DNA of 64,000 nt from Hymenobacter nivis (GCF_006439025.1 NZ_RCYZ01000001.1:1029360-1093359), one strand, 5' to 3'; positions 21,530 to 32,972 are shown, numbered from the stretch's first letter. Translations and numbers: made by a program. Notes: generated from the sequence alone by a model not told the origin.

Positions 21530-22144
21530 TCAAGCATATTGCTGCTGGAGCAGCAGCAACGCGGCCACACCCAGCGCCGCGCCGCTCACGGCCAGCACCC
21601 AGTCGCGCCGGGCCACGCCAAAGCCGCGCAGCAACAGGGCCCCCAGCAGCAGGATAACGCTCACAATCAGCACCTGCCCCAGCTCCACGCCTACGTTGAA
21701 GGCCAGCAGCTCCAGCACCGGCCGGGCCTGCTGGCCCAGCAGCTCGCGTAGGTAGTTGGAAAACCCCAGCCCGTGAATGAGGCCAAACACGGCCGCCAGC
21801 GCGTTGGGGGCCGTGAGCAGCAGCGGCGCGGGGCCCCGGCGCGGCGGCGCAGTGGGCAGGCCCGGCCGCCCGGCCCGCGCCAGGTTGAACACAGCCGTGG
21901 CCATGATGGTGACCGGAATCAGGGCCTCAATGGTGGCCGGCGGAAACGTGACGAGCCGCAGCGTGGCCAGCGCCAGCGTGAGCGAGTGCCCCACGGTGAA
22001 ACTCGTGACCAGCGCCAGCACCCGCCGCCAATCGGCCAGCACGTAGGGCGCACACAGGGCCAGCAGAAACGTGAGGTGGTCGGTGGCGCGCGGGTTGCAG
22101 ATGTGCAGAAACCCTAGGTGCAGGTAGGTTTGGAAGGTACTCAT
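21530..22144 (-). CDS. HupE/UreJ-family membrane protein
   Basis: A 204-residue protein with about six membrane spans. Histidine-rich span starts (GFLHICNPRATDHLTFLLAL, FTVGHSLTLALA, FGLIHGLGFSNYL) match the HupE/UreJ_2 group, thought to move nickel or other divalent metals. The ATG at 22142-22144 places the first span at the N terminus. No hydrogenase or urease genes are near, so the metal and partner are open. It is 110 bp upstream of the M1 peptidase on the same strand. Confidence 0.82.
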   Translation of the reverse strand: MSTFQTYLHLGFLHICNPRATDHLTFLLALCAPYVLADWRRVLALVTSFTVGHSLTLALATLRLVTFPPATIEALIPVTIMATAVFNLARAGRPGLPTAPPRRGPAPLLLTAPNALAAVFGLIHGLGFSNYLRELLGQQARPVLELLAFNVGVELGQVLIVSVILLLGALLLRGFGVARRDWVLAVSGAALGVAALLLLQQQYA

Positions 22145-22369
22145 GCAGGAAGGAGGCGGCGTAACTGCAAAAGTCTGGTAACTTGCCGGAAATATTGCGC
22201 TATCCACATTTTTAGCATAATTCCCAGATTTCAAAGCTATAAATGCAAGCCGTACCGGCCTGCACGGTAGCGCTAAACTGTATGTTCAGAACGGCCGGCA
22301 AGCCTTATCCCACCGCTGCTACACCAACATATGCCCATTCAAAAATCAATTCATCTTTATAACCATTCT

Positions 22370-23320
22370 ATGCTGCACCGTTACGCTCTATCATTTTCCC
22401 TGTTTTTAACAATTACCTCGGCGCATAGCCAAGGTTTCAGCGCTGGAGCGAGTGCAGCGCCCGTGCCCCTCAGCCGCCAAGACACAGCGCGCGCCGTGCA
22501 CGAGTTGTTCAAGAGCCGGCGCGGCGGCGGGTTCAGCTGGTTGGCGTTTGGGGGAGCGGGCGTGGCGGCTTCCATCCTGCCCGCTCAGCAAACCACCAGC
22601 GCGGGCGTGTGGACGCCCGGGGTGGTCGTTGGCTCGGTACTGGCGGCGCTGGGCACCAAGAAAATCGTTCAGTTTGGGTGGGGGCGCGAGCACCGCGTGC
22701 TCAGCGACTTGGCGGCCAAGGGCTACCTACCAGCCGACGTGAAGCGCCGCCTGCGTGGCAATTTTGCCCCTTTGCACGGCACCACTTCCGCGCCCGATCC
22801 ATTTTTGGCAGCTGGCATTGCCTACCGCGCGCCAGCTCCCGCCCTAGCACTGCCCGATACGGTTGCGGCTTCGCCAGTTTCCAGTGTTCCTGCGCCCGCC
22901 CAATTGCTGGCCGATGCCCGGCAGGATACCCTCGACGCGGTGCAAGGGTATTTCAACGCAAAACGACTTGGTGGGCAACTGCCGCTGCTGCTGGCCCTGC
23001 CGGGCCTGCGGCTGATGACGGGCGCCAGCAACACCAACTACTCGCCCTCGCCCTATGTGCAATCCCAACGCAGCGAGCCCGGTACCGGACAGGTAGCAGT
23101 TGGCTTGGCACTCATGGCGGGCGGCGCCGCGTACATGTTCATTCACAACGCGCCTTACACGGCCACCAAATTCGCCGCTTTGCGCAACGAATACTTAGCG
23201 GGCAAGCCTTTACCCGCTGATATTCGCGATGAGCTCAAGCCCAAGCACCTCACGCAAGGCCGCGCCTACCGGGAGCGCCTGGATCGCAGAGCCGCACGCC
23301 GGGCCAAGAGAAACAGCTAA
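22370..23320 (+). CDS. secreted hypothetical protein with two homologous modules
   Basis: Not assigned to a known family. The 316-residue product starts with a signal peptide (MLHRYALSFSLFLTITSAHSQG); an in-frame ATG at 22331 would add 13 polar residues. The mature protein contains two related modules of about 90-100 residues. Each begins DT..AV...F..(K/R)R.GG, continues through a hydrophobic glycine-rich hairpin (GVVVGSVLAALG, GQVAVGLALMAGG), and ends in a helical motif L...YL...LPAD(V/I)(K/R)..L. The hydrophobic pairs could be membrane hairpins. Function unknown. Confidence 0.7.
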   Translation: MLHRYALSFSLFLTITSAHSQGFSAGASAAPVPLSRQDTARAVHELFKSRRGGGFSWLAFGGAGVAASILPAQQTTSAGVWTPGVVVGSVLAALGTKKIVQFGWGREHRVLSDLAAKGYLPADVKRRLRGNFAPLHGTTSAPDPFLAAGIAYRAPAPALALPDTVAASPVSSVPAPAQLLADARQDTLDAVQGYFNAKRLGGQLPLLLALPGLRLMTGASNTNYSPSPYVQSQRSEPGTGQVAVGLALMAGGAAYMFIHNAPYTATKFAALRNEYLAGKPLPADIRDELKPKHLTQGRAYRERLDRRAARRAKRNS

Positions 23321-23407
23321 TACCACCGGGCTACTTCACCGCAAATAGGGCCCCGGGGTGGTGGAGCCAGTAAGCTCTTACTACTAGGGCCCTACCAACC
23401 GTGGAAA

Positions 23408-24739
23408 TCAAGTCGCTGAGTTGGGTGTAACCGCCGGCACTGGCAGGGCCAGCAGCGCGCGGGCAGCATCCTGGCCACTGACGAGCGCCGCCTCCACCGT
23501 GCCGGCAAAAGGACCACTGTAGGCGCCTTCGCCGGCAAAAAACAGCGTGCCGGCCACGGGCGCAGCCAAGGCCGCCTGCGCTGCCCCCGCGCCCACTGTG
23601 GCGTACGAATACGCCCCGTAGGCGTACGGCTCGCGGCCCCAGTTCCGCACGTAGCTGGCGCAGAGCTGCGCTTGCAAGGCCTCGGGTGACACGGCCAGCA
23701 ACGGCGCCAGCGACGCCAGGGCAAGTTGCAGCACAGTTTCGTCGGAAGCCTCCGCTAACTGCTGCGCGGCGGGGCCCGCCAGCCAGCCGGTGAGCTGGGG
23801 CGTGGCGGCGGGCAGCTGGCTCCACCAGGTGGGCACCGGCGCGTCGGACAGCAGAAACTCTAGTTCCGGCAGCCGGTCCTCCCAAAAAGCTGTGCGGAAC
23901 TCCAGCACAATTTTGATGACCGAGCCGAAACCTAACTGCGCCGCGGCGGCTCGGTGCGCGGCCACTTCCGGCACAAAGCTGAGGTAACCGGCCTGCTGGG
24001 GGCCCTGCTGCCACACCCCCAGCGGCACCGTGCACAGCACTTGCTGGGCGCGGTAGGTGGCGCCGACCGCCGTCACGACCTCGGCCTGCCCGGGCTGCCA
24101 CCGAATTTCCCGCACCGGCGCCCCCAGGTGCAGCAGGGCCCCCGCGGCTTGCGCCTGCGCCGCCAGCCAGTGCAGCAGCGGCCCGTAGCCGCCCACCGGG
24201 CGCGGCGAATCTTGGGCGCCGCCCGCCGACCACTCGTCGCGCATGGCCCAGGCGCTCACGCGGTGCGGATCGGCCGCGTCGTAGCCCTCGGCAAACTGCG
24301 TGGCGAAGGTGCGCAGCGCGGCGTGCGCGGGGCCCTGAAACTCGCGGGCCAAAAAGTCGGCCAGCGGCATGTCCTCGGCCAGGGCCCCCAGCTTTTCCAG
24401 CAGCGGGGGCAGCAGGTCGAAATAGTTGGCCTTGGCCTGCAGTTCACCGCCCTGCACTAGGTACGATTCGCCATCGGCTTCCTCCCACGTGATGCCCGCC
24501 TCCGCCAGCAGGGCCCGGGTGAGGGGCACCTCGCCGTGCATAAACTCCGCCCCGGCCTCAATTGCGCGGGTGAAGCCCGGGGGCCCTAGCGTGTGCACGC
24601 GCCCACCAATTCGGTCCTGGGCCTCCACGAGGCACACGCGGCGGCCGGCCCGGGCCAGCTCCCAGGCCGCGAGCAGCCCCGCGGCCCCGGCCCCAATTAT
24701 TAGCACTTCGGTCGAATAATTATTGCGGTTCGCAGCCAT
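23408..24739 (-). CDS. FAD-dependent amine oxidase (flavin monoamine oxidase family)
   Basis: A 443-residue flavoenzyme. The dinucleotide motif IGAGAAG is at about 15-21, followed by the family's second motif with EAQDRIGGRVHT at 39-50. The C-terminal FAD-binding segment reads LFFAGEGAYSGPFAGTVEAAL. In between are a substrate domain and a conserved VLCTVPLGVW. It probably oxidises primary or polyamine-type substrates, producing aldehyde, ammonia and hydrogen peroxide; the substrate is unknown. No signal peptide, so cytosolic. It is expressed away from the clpB tail duplicate located just upstream of it. Confidence 0.9.
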   Translation of the reverse strand: MAANRNNYSTEVLIIGAGAAGLLAAWELARAGRRVCLVEAQDRIGGRVHTLGPPGFTRAIEAGAEFMHGEVPLTRALLAEAGITWEEADGESYLVQGGELQAKANYFDLLPPLLEKLGALAEDMPLADFLAREFQGPAHAALRTFATQFAEGYDAADPHRVSAWAMRDEWSAGGAQDSPRPVGGYGPLLHWLAAQAQAAGALLHLGAPVREIRWQPGQAEVVTAVGATYRAQQVLCTVPLGVWQQGPQQAGYLSFVPEVAAHRAAAAQLGFGSVIKIVLEFRTAFWEDRLPELEFLLSDAPVPTWWSQLPAATPQLTGWLAGPAAQQLAEASDETVLQLALASLAPLLAVSPEALQAQLCASYVRNWGREPYAYGAYSYATVGAGAAQAALAAPVAGTLFFAGEGAYSGPFAGTVEAALVSGQDAARALLALPVPAVTPNSAT

Positions 24740-24752
24740 ACATTTTGCACAA

Positions 24753-24788
24753 AAAAAGCCCCGCTAGCAAGCGCCAGCGGGGCTTTTT
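24753..24788. terminator. terminator, duplicate copy of the clpB terminator
   Basis: The arms AAAAAGCCCCGC (24753-24764) and GCGGGGCTTTTT (24777-24788) are near-identical to the hairpin at 25715-25750. It now ends the higBA unit. Confidence 0.85.
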
Positions 24789-24865
24789 GTTTAGAAACGA
24801 CTTGCTTAAACGGTCGGGATTTCGACGTTCTCGAACTTCACCGCGCCGTCTTCCAGCACGGCTTC
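24758..24865. repeat. direct repeat copy A: clpB 3' end plus terminator
   Basis: These 108 bp match 25720-25827 at 101 positions by hand alignment. The repeat spans the terminator, the linker and the last 19 codons of clpB. The four differences in the coding part are all synonymous. Confidence 0.9.
24806..24865 (-). pseudogene. displaced 3' fragment of clpB
   Basis: The minus strand still encodes EAVLEDGAVKFENVEIPTV and the stop codon, identical in protein to the end of the intact ClpB at 25768. Upstream of this point similarity stops and the sequence leads into higA. No start codon or body of the gene is present. The fragment is best read as the original 3' end left behind when DNA carrying higBA entered here; it is not expected to make a protein. 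Confidence 0.8.
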
Positions 24866-24929
24866 CTTTGAGACGGCAACCTGATACGTCGCGACTTTGT
24901 GCAAGTATTTGTGAACCCAACGGGCATTG

Positions 24930-25334
24930 CTACGCCGCGTCGCGCAGGGCCAGCACCACATCGGCGGCAATGCCTAAGCGCTGGTGCAGGCGGCGGGCAA
25001 AATCGAGGTTCATGCTCCGCTTGCCGCGCATGATTTCGCTCAGGCGCGTCTCGGGCACTTGCAGCAGCTCGGCCATGGCGCGCTGGCGCAGGCGGCGCTT
25101 AAACATTTCTACCTCGAGCAGGCCGGCCACGGTGGTGGGTGGATTCGGCTCGTGGCCCGCCGCCACCTCGTATTGGTCAATGGCGTCGCGTAACGCTAGC
25201 ACGTAGGCATCCGGTTCGGCATCGGTTCGCTCCACGGCCGAGGCTAGCACGTAGAATTCTTCAATGGCTTGGTTCAATTCCTCGTCATTGGTGATGGGAC
25301 GAACTACTCGTTCGGGTTGATTGGGGTGTGGCAT
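24930..25334 (-). CDS. higA: HigA-type antitoxin, XRE-like helix-turn-helix
   Basis: A 134-residue protein with an acidic helical N-terminal part (NDEELNQAIEEFYVLA). The C-terminal DNA-binding domain contains RAMAELLQVPETRLSEIMRG followed by NLDFARRLHQRLG, the pattern of HigA antitoxins. It would neutralise HigB and repress the shared promoter. The ATG at 25332-25334 gives a 16-bp gap after higB; a start at 25397 would overlap the toxin gene. Toxin-first order is typical of higBA. Confidence 0.85.
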   Translation of the reverse strand: MPHPNQPERVVRPITNDEELNQAIEEFYVLASAVERTDAEPDAYVLALRDAIDQYEVAAGHEPNPPTTVAGLLEVEMFKRRLRQRAMAELLQVPETRLSEIMRGKRSMNLDFARRLHQRLGIAADVVLALRDAA

Positions 25335-25350
25335 AGACGAGAGGCTTGCG

Positions 25351-25653
25351 CTAACGAGTGAGCAATTGGGTTCGGCTAAGTTTGCTGTAGTCGGCATGGG
25401 TGAAAATGCCACGAATCAAGACGGTGCGGGTTTTGAAAACGATAGCAGCCAGTAAGCGGTAGTGATTGCCCTTGATGTTGAACACAAAACGGTCGCCTCC
25501 GATTAGGTCCGTGGTCGGCAAATCGTTGCGCAGGTCCGCAAACCCGGACCAGTCGGCCGCTTTAACGATTTGATACCACTCCTCCAATCCGCCCGCAGCC
25601 TGGGCATTGCCGGCGGCGTACTCCCGGATGGTTTTTCTGTGCATCACCACCAT
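25351..25653 (-). CDS. higB: HigB-type mRNA interferase toxin
   Basis: A 100-residue RelE-fold toxin of the HigB_toxin type, a ribosome-dependent mRNase in known members. Recognisable segments are RFVFNIKGNHYRLLAAIVF, then the C-terminal GIFTHADYSKLSRT with the conserved histidine. The N-terminal helix has the usual KTIREYA. Start MVVMHRKT; the second methionine (25642-25644) is equally possible. It sits upstream of higA in the same transcript and is preceded by an AT-rich control region. Confidence 0.87.
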   Translation of the reverse strand: MVVMHRKTIREYAAGNAQAAGGLEEWYQIVKAADWSGFADLRNDLPTTDLIGGDRFVFNIKGNHYRLLAAIVFKTRTVLIRGIFTHADYSKLSRTQLLTR

Positions 25654-25672
25654 AATTCAAAGATAGGTAATT

Positions 25673-25709
25673 ATTACACAAAACAATAGTTATTATCATT
25701 TCGTGTAAT
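25673..25709 (-). promoter_or_regulatory. candidate higBA operator/promoter region
   Basis: This is an AT-rich stretch upstream of higB with inverted half-sites ATTACAC (25673-25679) and GTGTAAT (25703-25709). Such palindromes are common HigA binding sites; the assignment is inference. Confidence 0.35.
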
Positions 25710-25714
25710 TCACA

Positions 25715-25750
25715 AAAAAGCCCCGCCAGCAAGCGCCAGCGGGGCTTTTT
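25715..25750 (-). terminator. clpB terminator
   Basis: The arms AAAAAGCCCCGC (25715-25726) and GCGGGGCTTTTT (25739-25750) lie just downstream of the clpB stop on the minus strand. Confidence 0.85.
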
Positions 25751-25767
25751 GTTTAGAAACGACTCAC

Positions 25768-28377
<2,610 letters not shown>

Positions 28378-28536
28378 TGTTTGCTAAGTTCTAGTAGGTG
28401 CTTCGGGTTAGGAAGTTTGTACGAGGGTATTAGCAAACGAGGTGCAGAAGTGTGAAATCTGACTTTTTGGCGGAAAACAATCTACCTTAGAGGCGCACTT
28501 CAGGAATTTTTGTCATTAAATATCTGCCTGCAGAAT

Positions 28537-29598
28537 ATGATTCAAAGCTTTATCAATTCGTTCTATACATTGGGGAGGGCTAGCTATCTATTCTGGGCAT
28601 GCACTGTAGTTTTTATATACTCCATTTTCTTCTTTACTCTATTTTATAAATTCCCATTATCTCAAGATAAACTAAATATTATTTTGGAAAAGTCGTTTGA
28701 TTTTTCAAGTATTCTATCAGCAATTCTGCTTACTTATTCAATATCAAAGATAATGCAGATACGCACCGAGCGATTATCCAGAATACCTGATGCGGTGTCA
28801 ATAGCAAATAAGATTTCCAATTTTAGAAGAATCATGAAAATTCTGAAATATGCTTGGGAAGTATGGCCCGAGAAAGATGCGCCTGCGAGCAATAAGAAGT
28901 ACGATAAATTAAATTTGAGCGTGGTTGTCAGTCAAAGTCACCCTCTTTCTAAAGAAGAGAAAACCCAGTACGAACAACTTATGGAAGACGAACACGCAAA
29001 TTTTTACACATACCTACTGCATTGGACTACAGAAGAGGTAATACCGCAGAACTGCTTACAGGATATAATATTGACAGACTACGACCATAACGAGGTTTAC
29101 TATTCTGTAGATAAGATAAGAAGATGGTTAAACCTCAATGTAGGAAACCAACTTTGGGTGGCTTTTGAGTATAAATACAATAAATCATACCCGCCTATTA
29201 AAATTGACAGACTCCCGTTAGGCGCTCAAAAGCAAATACTAAACTTAGCAAGGCGCATTGACGAAAAAAAATACAAAAAGAGTAGCTTTGACAGGCATCT
29301 ATTGGCAGATTTAGGAACTGACATTGATAGCCATTATCTGCCCAATCTGTATACCATACTTGCAGATGTAACGAGCCCACTTCCAAAGTCACTCATGCTA
29401 ACTCTACACTTGCTAATTGTAGTAATTGGCATTGGAGTTCTTGCACCAATGATTCTTATCTCGATAGATACATCTCTTTCCCCTACACTTTTTAGAACTT
29501 GCGTCTTTACAGTTGCTTTGGTTCTAACAGGTAGCTTAATGCTGTTCTCTCTTATATTAAAACGGGTTCTTGTAATGGAAGCAAGGGTGATTGAATAA
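28537..29598 (+). CDS. AT-rich orphan membrane protein, unknown function
   Basis: Not recognised. The 353-residue product has two N-terminal membrane spans (about 18-40 and 54-68), a soluble middle domain of roughly 220 residues rich in Lys, Asn, Tyr and Asp, and two C-terminal spans (about 290-312 and 320-343). The ATG 28537 is used; a TTG at 28510 would add nine residues. The gene is far richer in A and T than its neighbours, uses AT-ending codons, and contains no GGGCCC, so recent transfer is likely. It lies directly behind the clpB promoter side, next to the higBA spot. Confidence 0.75.
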   Translation: MIQSFINSFYTLGRASYLFWACTVVFIYSIFFFTLFYKFPLSQDKLNIILEKSFDFSSILSAILLTYSISKIMQIRTERLSRIPDAVSIANKISNFRRIMKILKYAWEVWPEKDAPASNKKYDKLNLSVVVSQSHPLSKEEKTQYEQLMEDEHANFYTYLLHWTTEEVIPQNCLQDIILTDYDHNEVYYSVDKIRRWLNLNVGNQLWVAFEYKYNKSYPPIKIDRLPLGAQKQILNLARRIDEKKYKKSSFDRHLLADLGTDIDSHYLPNLYTILADVTSPLPKSLMLTLHLLIVVIGIGVLAPMILISIDTSLSPTLFRTCVFTVALVLTGSLMLFSLILKRVLVMEARVIE

Positions 29599-29773
29599 TA
29601 AAGTATACATCACAAGCCGCATACACAGAAGCTTAAGTTTCCTCAGCGGTGAGGGCAGCGGGCGGGGGTAGTGCGTAGAATATTAGCTACACAGAAGCGT
29701 CTGTTTCTTTGAGTAGCTTTTGCGCGGACCGTGAGTCCCCCACTCGCCCCCGTGCTTCTCCACAACTGCCCAT

Positions 29774-30709
29774 ATGAAACCGAATTCCCTTGCTGCCTTT
29801 TACGACGCGCTTGCCCCGGGCCCTGAGTCCGCCGTGGGCGTGTTGCCGCCGCCGGACATGGGGCAAGGCGTGGGGCATTTCAACGTGTTCTCGTTGGCGG
29901 AACTGCGCGGGGCGGCCCCGATGACGTTTAGCCGGCGGGAGTACTACAAAATCACGCTCTGCCGCGGGCGCAGCCAGGTGGAGTGCGCCGATAGGGCCCC
30001 GCACGTCGGCGCCAACACCTTGTTTCTGGTGACGCCGCGCGTGCCCTACCGGTGGCTGCCGCTCACCGACGATTTTACCGGCTACAGTTGCCTCTTCGAC
30101 GATGCGTTTCTGCTGCCCGCCCGCCCCGGGGTGGTGCTGGCGGAACTGCCGATTTTCCAGTCCGGGGCCTACCCGGTGTGGGAAGTGGCCGAGGCCGACT
30201 GCCCGGCAATCGAAGCTATTTTCGAGAAGATGGCGCACGAGCTTGGGTCGGGCTACGCCTACAAGCACGACCTGCTGCGCACCTACCTCTGGGAGCTGAT
30301 CCATCTGGTGCAGAAGCTGCAGCCGGCCCCCGCCCCGCTGGCCACGCACAGCGCCGCCGAACGGGTGGCCGCCCAGTTCACGGCGCTGCTGGAGCGGCAG
30401 TTTCCGCGCCCCAGCCCGCAGCCGCCGCTGCGCCTGCGCACCGCCACCGACTACGCCGACCAGCTGGCCGTGCACGTCAACCACCTCAACCGCGTGCTGA
30501 AGGAAACGACGGGCCGCACCACCACCGCCCTCATCAGTAGCCGCCTGGCGCAGGAAGCCAAGCTCTTGCTGAAGCAAACCACCTGGAGCGTTTCAGAAAT
30601 TGCCGACAGCCTGGGCTTTGCCGACGTGGCCCACTTCTGCACTTTTTTCAAGCGCCACGCCCACCAAACACCGGGAGACTTCCGGCGGCTGGCCGTGTTT
30701 GCCATCTGA
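29774..30709 (+). CDS. AraC family transcriptional regulator
   Basis: A 311-residue regulator. The N-terminal about 180 residues form a cupin-like sensing domain (FSRREYYKITLCRGRSQVECAD, then NTLFLVTPRVPYRW). The C-terminal about 100 residues are an AraC double helix-turn-helix: YADQLAVHVNHLNRVLKETTGRT for the first and VSEIADSLGFADVAHFCTFFKRH for the second, followed by TPGDFRR. It precedes a short-chain dehydrogenase gene by 120 bp on the same strand, which may be its target. Ligand unknown. Confidence 0.9.
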   Translation: MKPNSLAAFYDALAPGPESAVGVLPPPDMGQGVGHFNVFSLAELRGAAPMTFSRREYYKITLCRGRSQVECADRAPHVGANTLFLVTPRVPYRWLPLTDDFTGYSCLFDDAFLLPARPGVVLAELPIFQSGAYPVWEVAEADCPAIEAIFEKMAHELGSGYAYKHDLLRTYLWELIHLVQKLQPAPAPLATHSAAERVAAQFTALLERQFPRPSPQPPLRLRTATDYADQLAVHVNHLNRVLKETTGRTTTALISSRLAQEAKLLLKQTTWSVSEIADSLGFADVAHFCTFFKRHAHQTPGDFRRLAVFAI

Positions 30710-30828
30710 CATGTTTGAAATCTAAAACAGATGGGTTGACTGGCGAAGTTTACCGCCCGGCGGCCGCCCGGACCTTTGTGGGGTACTTACTCGCCTCCCC
30801 ATTCCGGGGGGCCCAACCCACAGGCAAC

Positions 30829-31539
30829 ATGGCAAATCAGAAAATAGCGCTGGTCACCGGCGGCAACAAAGGCATCGGTTTTGAAATTGTGCGGGGGCTG
30901 CTGCAAGCGGGCTGCCGGGTGTACTTGGGGGCCCGTGAGGCCGCCAAGGGCCAGCAAGCCGTAGCGGAGCTAGCCGACGCAGGCGACGTTCGCTTCCTCG
31001 AAGTAGACCTGGCCAACCAGGCGACGCTTGAAGCGGCGGCGGCGCACCTGCGGCGCGAGGAAGGCCACCTCGACATCCTGGTGAACAACGCGGGCATTAA
31101 TGTGCCCGGCGACGGCTCGCCCGTCAATGCCGACGTGCGTAGCGTGGAGCAAGCGCTCCAAACCAATTTCCTGGGCACGCTGGCCGTCACCCAAGCGTTT
31201 TTGCCGCTGGTGAAGCAAGCTGCGGCGGGGCGCATCGTCAACGTGTCGAGCCCGCTGGGTTCGCTCACCATCGTGGGGCAGCACGACTGGGCCCTGCTTG
31301 GGTACTCGGCCTCAAAGGCCGCGCTGAACATGCTCACCGTGCAGCTCGCTTTCGAGCTGAAGGACACAGGCATCAAGGTAAACTCGGCCGCGCCCGGCTA
31401 CACGGCCACCGACCTCAATGGCTTCGAGGGCTCCGACACGCCCGCGCAAGGCGCGGCAGAGGCTATCCGGCTGGCCCTGCTACCGACCGAGGGCCCCACC
31501 GGCACAATGTCTTCTTCCGAAGGCGTTTTGCCTTGGTAA
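30829..31539 (+). CDS. SDR family NAD(P)-dependent oxidoreductase
   Basis: A 236-residue classical short-chain dehydrogenase. It has TGGNKGIG near residue 10, aspartate after strand 3 (EVDLANQ), NNAGIN near 88, a catalytic serine in NVSSPLGS, and YSASKAALN for the tyrosine/lysine pair. It is similar to plant-type carbonyl reductase-like SDRs. Substrate unknown. The ATG 30829 gives the usual MANQKIALVTGG; the upstream frame has no SDR character. A palindrome separates it from the convergent reductase gene. Confidence 0.9.
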   Translation: MANQKIALVTGGNKGIGFEIVRGLLQAGCRVYLGAREAAKGQQAVAELADAGDVRFLEVDLANQATLEAAAAHLRREEGHLDILVNNAGINVPGDGSPVNADVRSVEQALQTNFLGTLAVTQAFLPLVKQAAAGRIVNVSSPLGSLTIVGQHDWALLGYSASKAALNMLTVQLAFELKDTGIKVNSAAPGYTATDLNGFEGSDTPAQGAAEAIRLALLPTEGPTGTMSSSEGVLPW

Positions 31540-31613
31540 AGGCGGGCCGTCAAGCGGCATTTGGCCAGGGCGGCAGTTCTTAATGAGACGCTCGGCAGCC
31601 CCCCTTTTACCAA

Positions 31614-31669
31614 ATAAGCCCCAGCGAACACCCTCCGACAATTGACGGGGCTTGTTCGCTGGGGCTTAT
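31614..31669. terminator. inverted repeat between convergent oxidoreductase genes
   Basis: The 17-bp perfect arms 31614-31630 and 31653-31669 (ATAAGCCCCAGCGAACA and its complement) enclose a 22-base loop. It lacks a long T run, so it may be a terminator or only a palindrome. Confidence 0.55.
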
Positions 31670-31716
31670 GGCAGTGGGTTAACGCTTGGTTAGCCTACGT
31701 GGGGCAACGCCGGGGC

Positions 31717-32439
31717 CTAGAGCTTGACGCCCTGCGCTTGCAACTGCTTTTCCGAAGCGGCTTGGTTAGCCAGGAATTCGGCGTGTTGCTCGGGCGAGCG
31801 CTGGGTGCCCAGGTCGGCGAGGTCCTTACGCACTTCGTCGGCCGATAAATCGGTGCAGTACAAGGGCGAGCCCGGCTGCTGGCGCCACGACTCGTGCAGG
31901 CTGCCACCGTCCACGGCATCGAAGCCCAACTCCTCCACCAGGGCCATGGCCTTCTGCTTGGCAGCGGCATCGTCGCCGGCTACCAATAGCGCGATGCGGC
32001 CGGGCGTGCCGGCAGGCTTGCCGCTGTTTTGGAGGTTGGCGGCGAAGATGTTGTTGAACACTTTCAGCACCGGGCGGCCCAGGTGCTGCTGCACCCATTC
32101 GCTCTCGGTTAGGTCGCCGCTCTCTAGCTCGGGCAGCTGGCCATCGCGCAGCAAGGGGTAGTAATTGCTGGTGTCGATGACCGGCACGCTGGCGGGCACA
32201 CCCTCGAAGAGGTTCTTGGGCAGGTCGGGGATGCTTTTCAGCGGAATGGTTACCACGATGATTTCGCCGTGGCGGGCCGCTTCCTGGACCGTAACGGGCG
32301 TAGCGCCGGTTTTTTGGGCCAGGTCCTTCAGCGTTTCGGGGCCCCGGGAGTTGGCAATGTAAACCGAGTGGCCGAGGCTGGTGAGCCGCACGGCGAGGGC
32401 GCTGCCGATGTGGCCGGCACCAATGATTCCAATGTTCAT
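31717..32439 (-). CDS. NAD(P)-binding F420-reductase-like oxidoreductase
   Basis: A 240-residue Rossmann protein. MNIGIIGAGHIGSALAVRL places the GxGxxG motif at 7-12, followed by NSRGPETL, where the arginine suggests NADP preference. The rest (VVTIPLKSIPDLP, DTSNYYPLRDG-like, KVFNNIFA) matches the family named NADPH-dependent F420 reductase. In Bacteroidota these usually act on unknown substrates, since F420 is absent. The ATG 32437-32439 begins exactly at the Rossmann strand. Confidence 0.85.
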   Translation of the reverse strand: MNIGIIGAGHIGSALAVRLTSLGHSVYIANSRGPETLKDLAQKTGATPVTVQEAARHGEIIVVTIPLKSIPDLPKNLFEGVPASVPVIDTSNYYPLLRDGQLPELESGDLTESEWVQQHLGRPVLKVFNNIFAANLQNSGKPAGTPGRIALLVAGDDAAAKQKAMALVEELGFDAVDGGSLHESWRQQPGSPLYCTDLSADEVRKDLADLGTQRSPEQHAEFLANQAASEKQLQAQGVKL

Positions 32440-32657
32440 AAACAAGTAAATGAGCGAATGATTCGTGGGCCGTTTTTCTGAAAAAACGACCCTTGCTAAG
32501 ACTACCCACCCGGCCGGATTGTTTTTCCCGCGCTCCCCAAAGGCAGCGGGCACGCGTGCGCTGGCATTCGCACCATTGCCGCAAATGCACTCATTGTCGG
32601 AAGGTTACGAATAACCCTGGCGTTCCCGCTGCCCCGGTGGCAGGGCAGCGCGGGCCG

Positions 32658-32972
32658 TTACTTCCTTCCCGCCGGCTTCTCCGCATCGGCGTTGTAGTGC
32701 ATCTTACCCATTTTCCGCATTTGCTTGCGTTCCTCGCGGTCCATGCCGGGCACTTTCGCGTCGCGGCGGGAGGCGCGGGGGCTGCCGGCGTCGCGGGTGG
32801 CGGGCGTGCTGAGGGGCGCGCTACCCGGCACGGTAGCCGGCGTTACGGGAACGCCAACTGTTGGCGACGGCACCCCATTCGGTGCTACTGCGCCCGAGGG
32901 CAACACGGTTTGGGCCAGGGCCGCGCTGGTGCTACAAGCGAGTATGCCGGCTAGAAACAGGAAGGATTTCAT
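32658..32972 (-). CDS. small secreted protein with basic C-terminal helix
   Basis: A 104-residue product. The signal peptide MKSFLFLAGILACSTSAALAQ is followed by a Pro/Val/Thr-rich spacer and a charged tail DREERKQMRKMGKMHYN. It shares the layout (signal, low-complexity spacer, Lys/Met/Arg tail) with the products of 6577-6933 and 34307-34579. The start is set at the ATG 32970-32972 by the signal peptide. Function unknown. Confidence 0.65.
   Translation of the reverse strand: MKSFLFLAGILACSTSAALAQTVLPSGAVAPNGVPSPTVGVPVTPATVPGSAPLSTPATRDAGSPRASRRDAKVPGMDREERKQMRKMGKMHYNADAEKPAGRK

Noticed and set aside
24720..24920. Possible small protein gene between the amine oxidase and higA
   Set aside because: The sequence is the duplicated clpB tail and terminator; the competing frame has no protein character.
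29774..32439. AraC regulator, SDR and reductase as a novel biosynthetic cluster
   Set aside because: The reductase is convergent and the SDR and AraC types are common housekeeping-like genes; no biosynthetic core enzyme is present.
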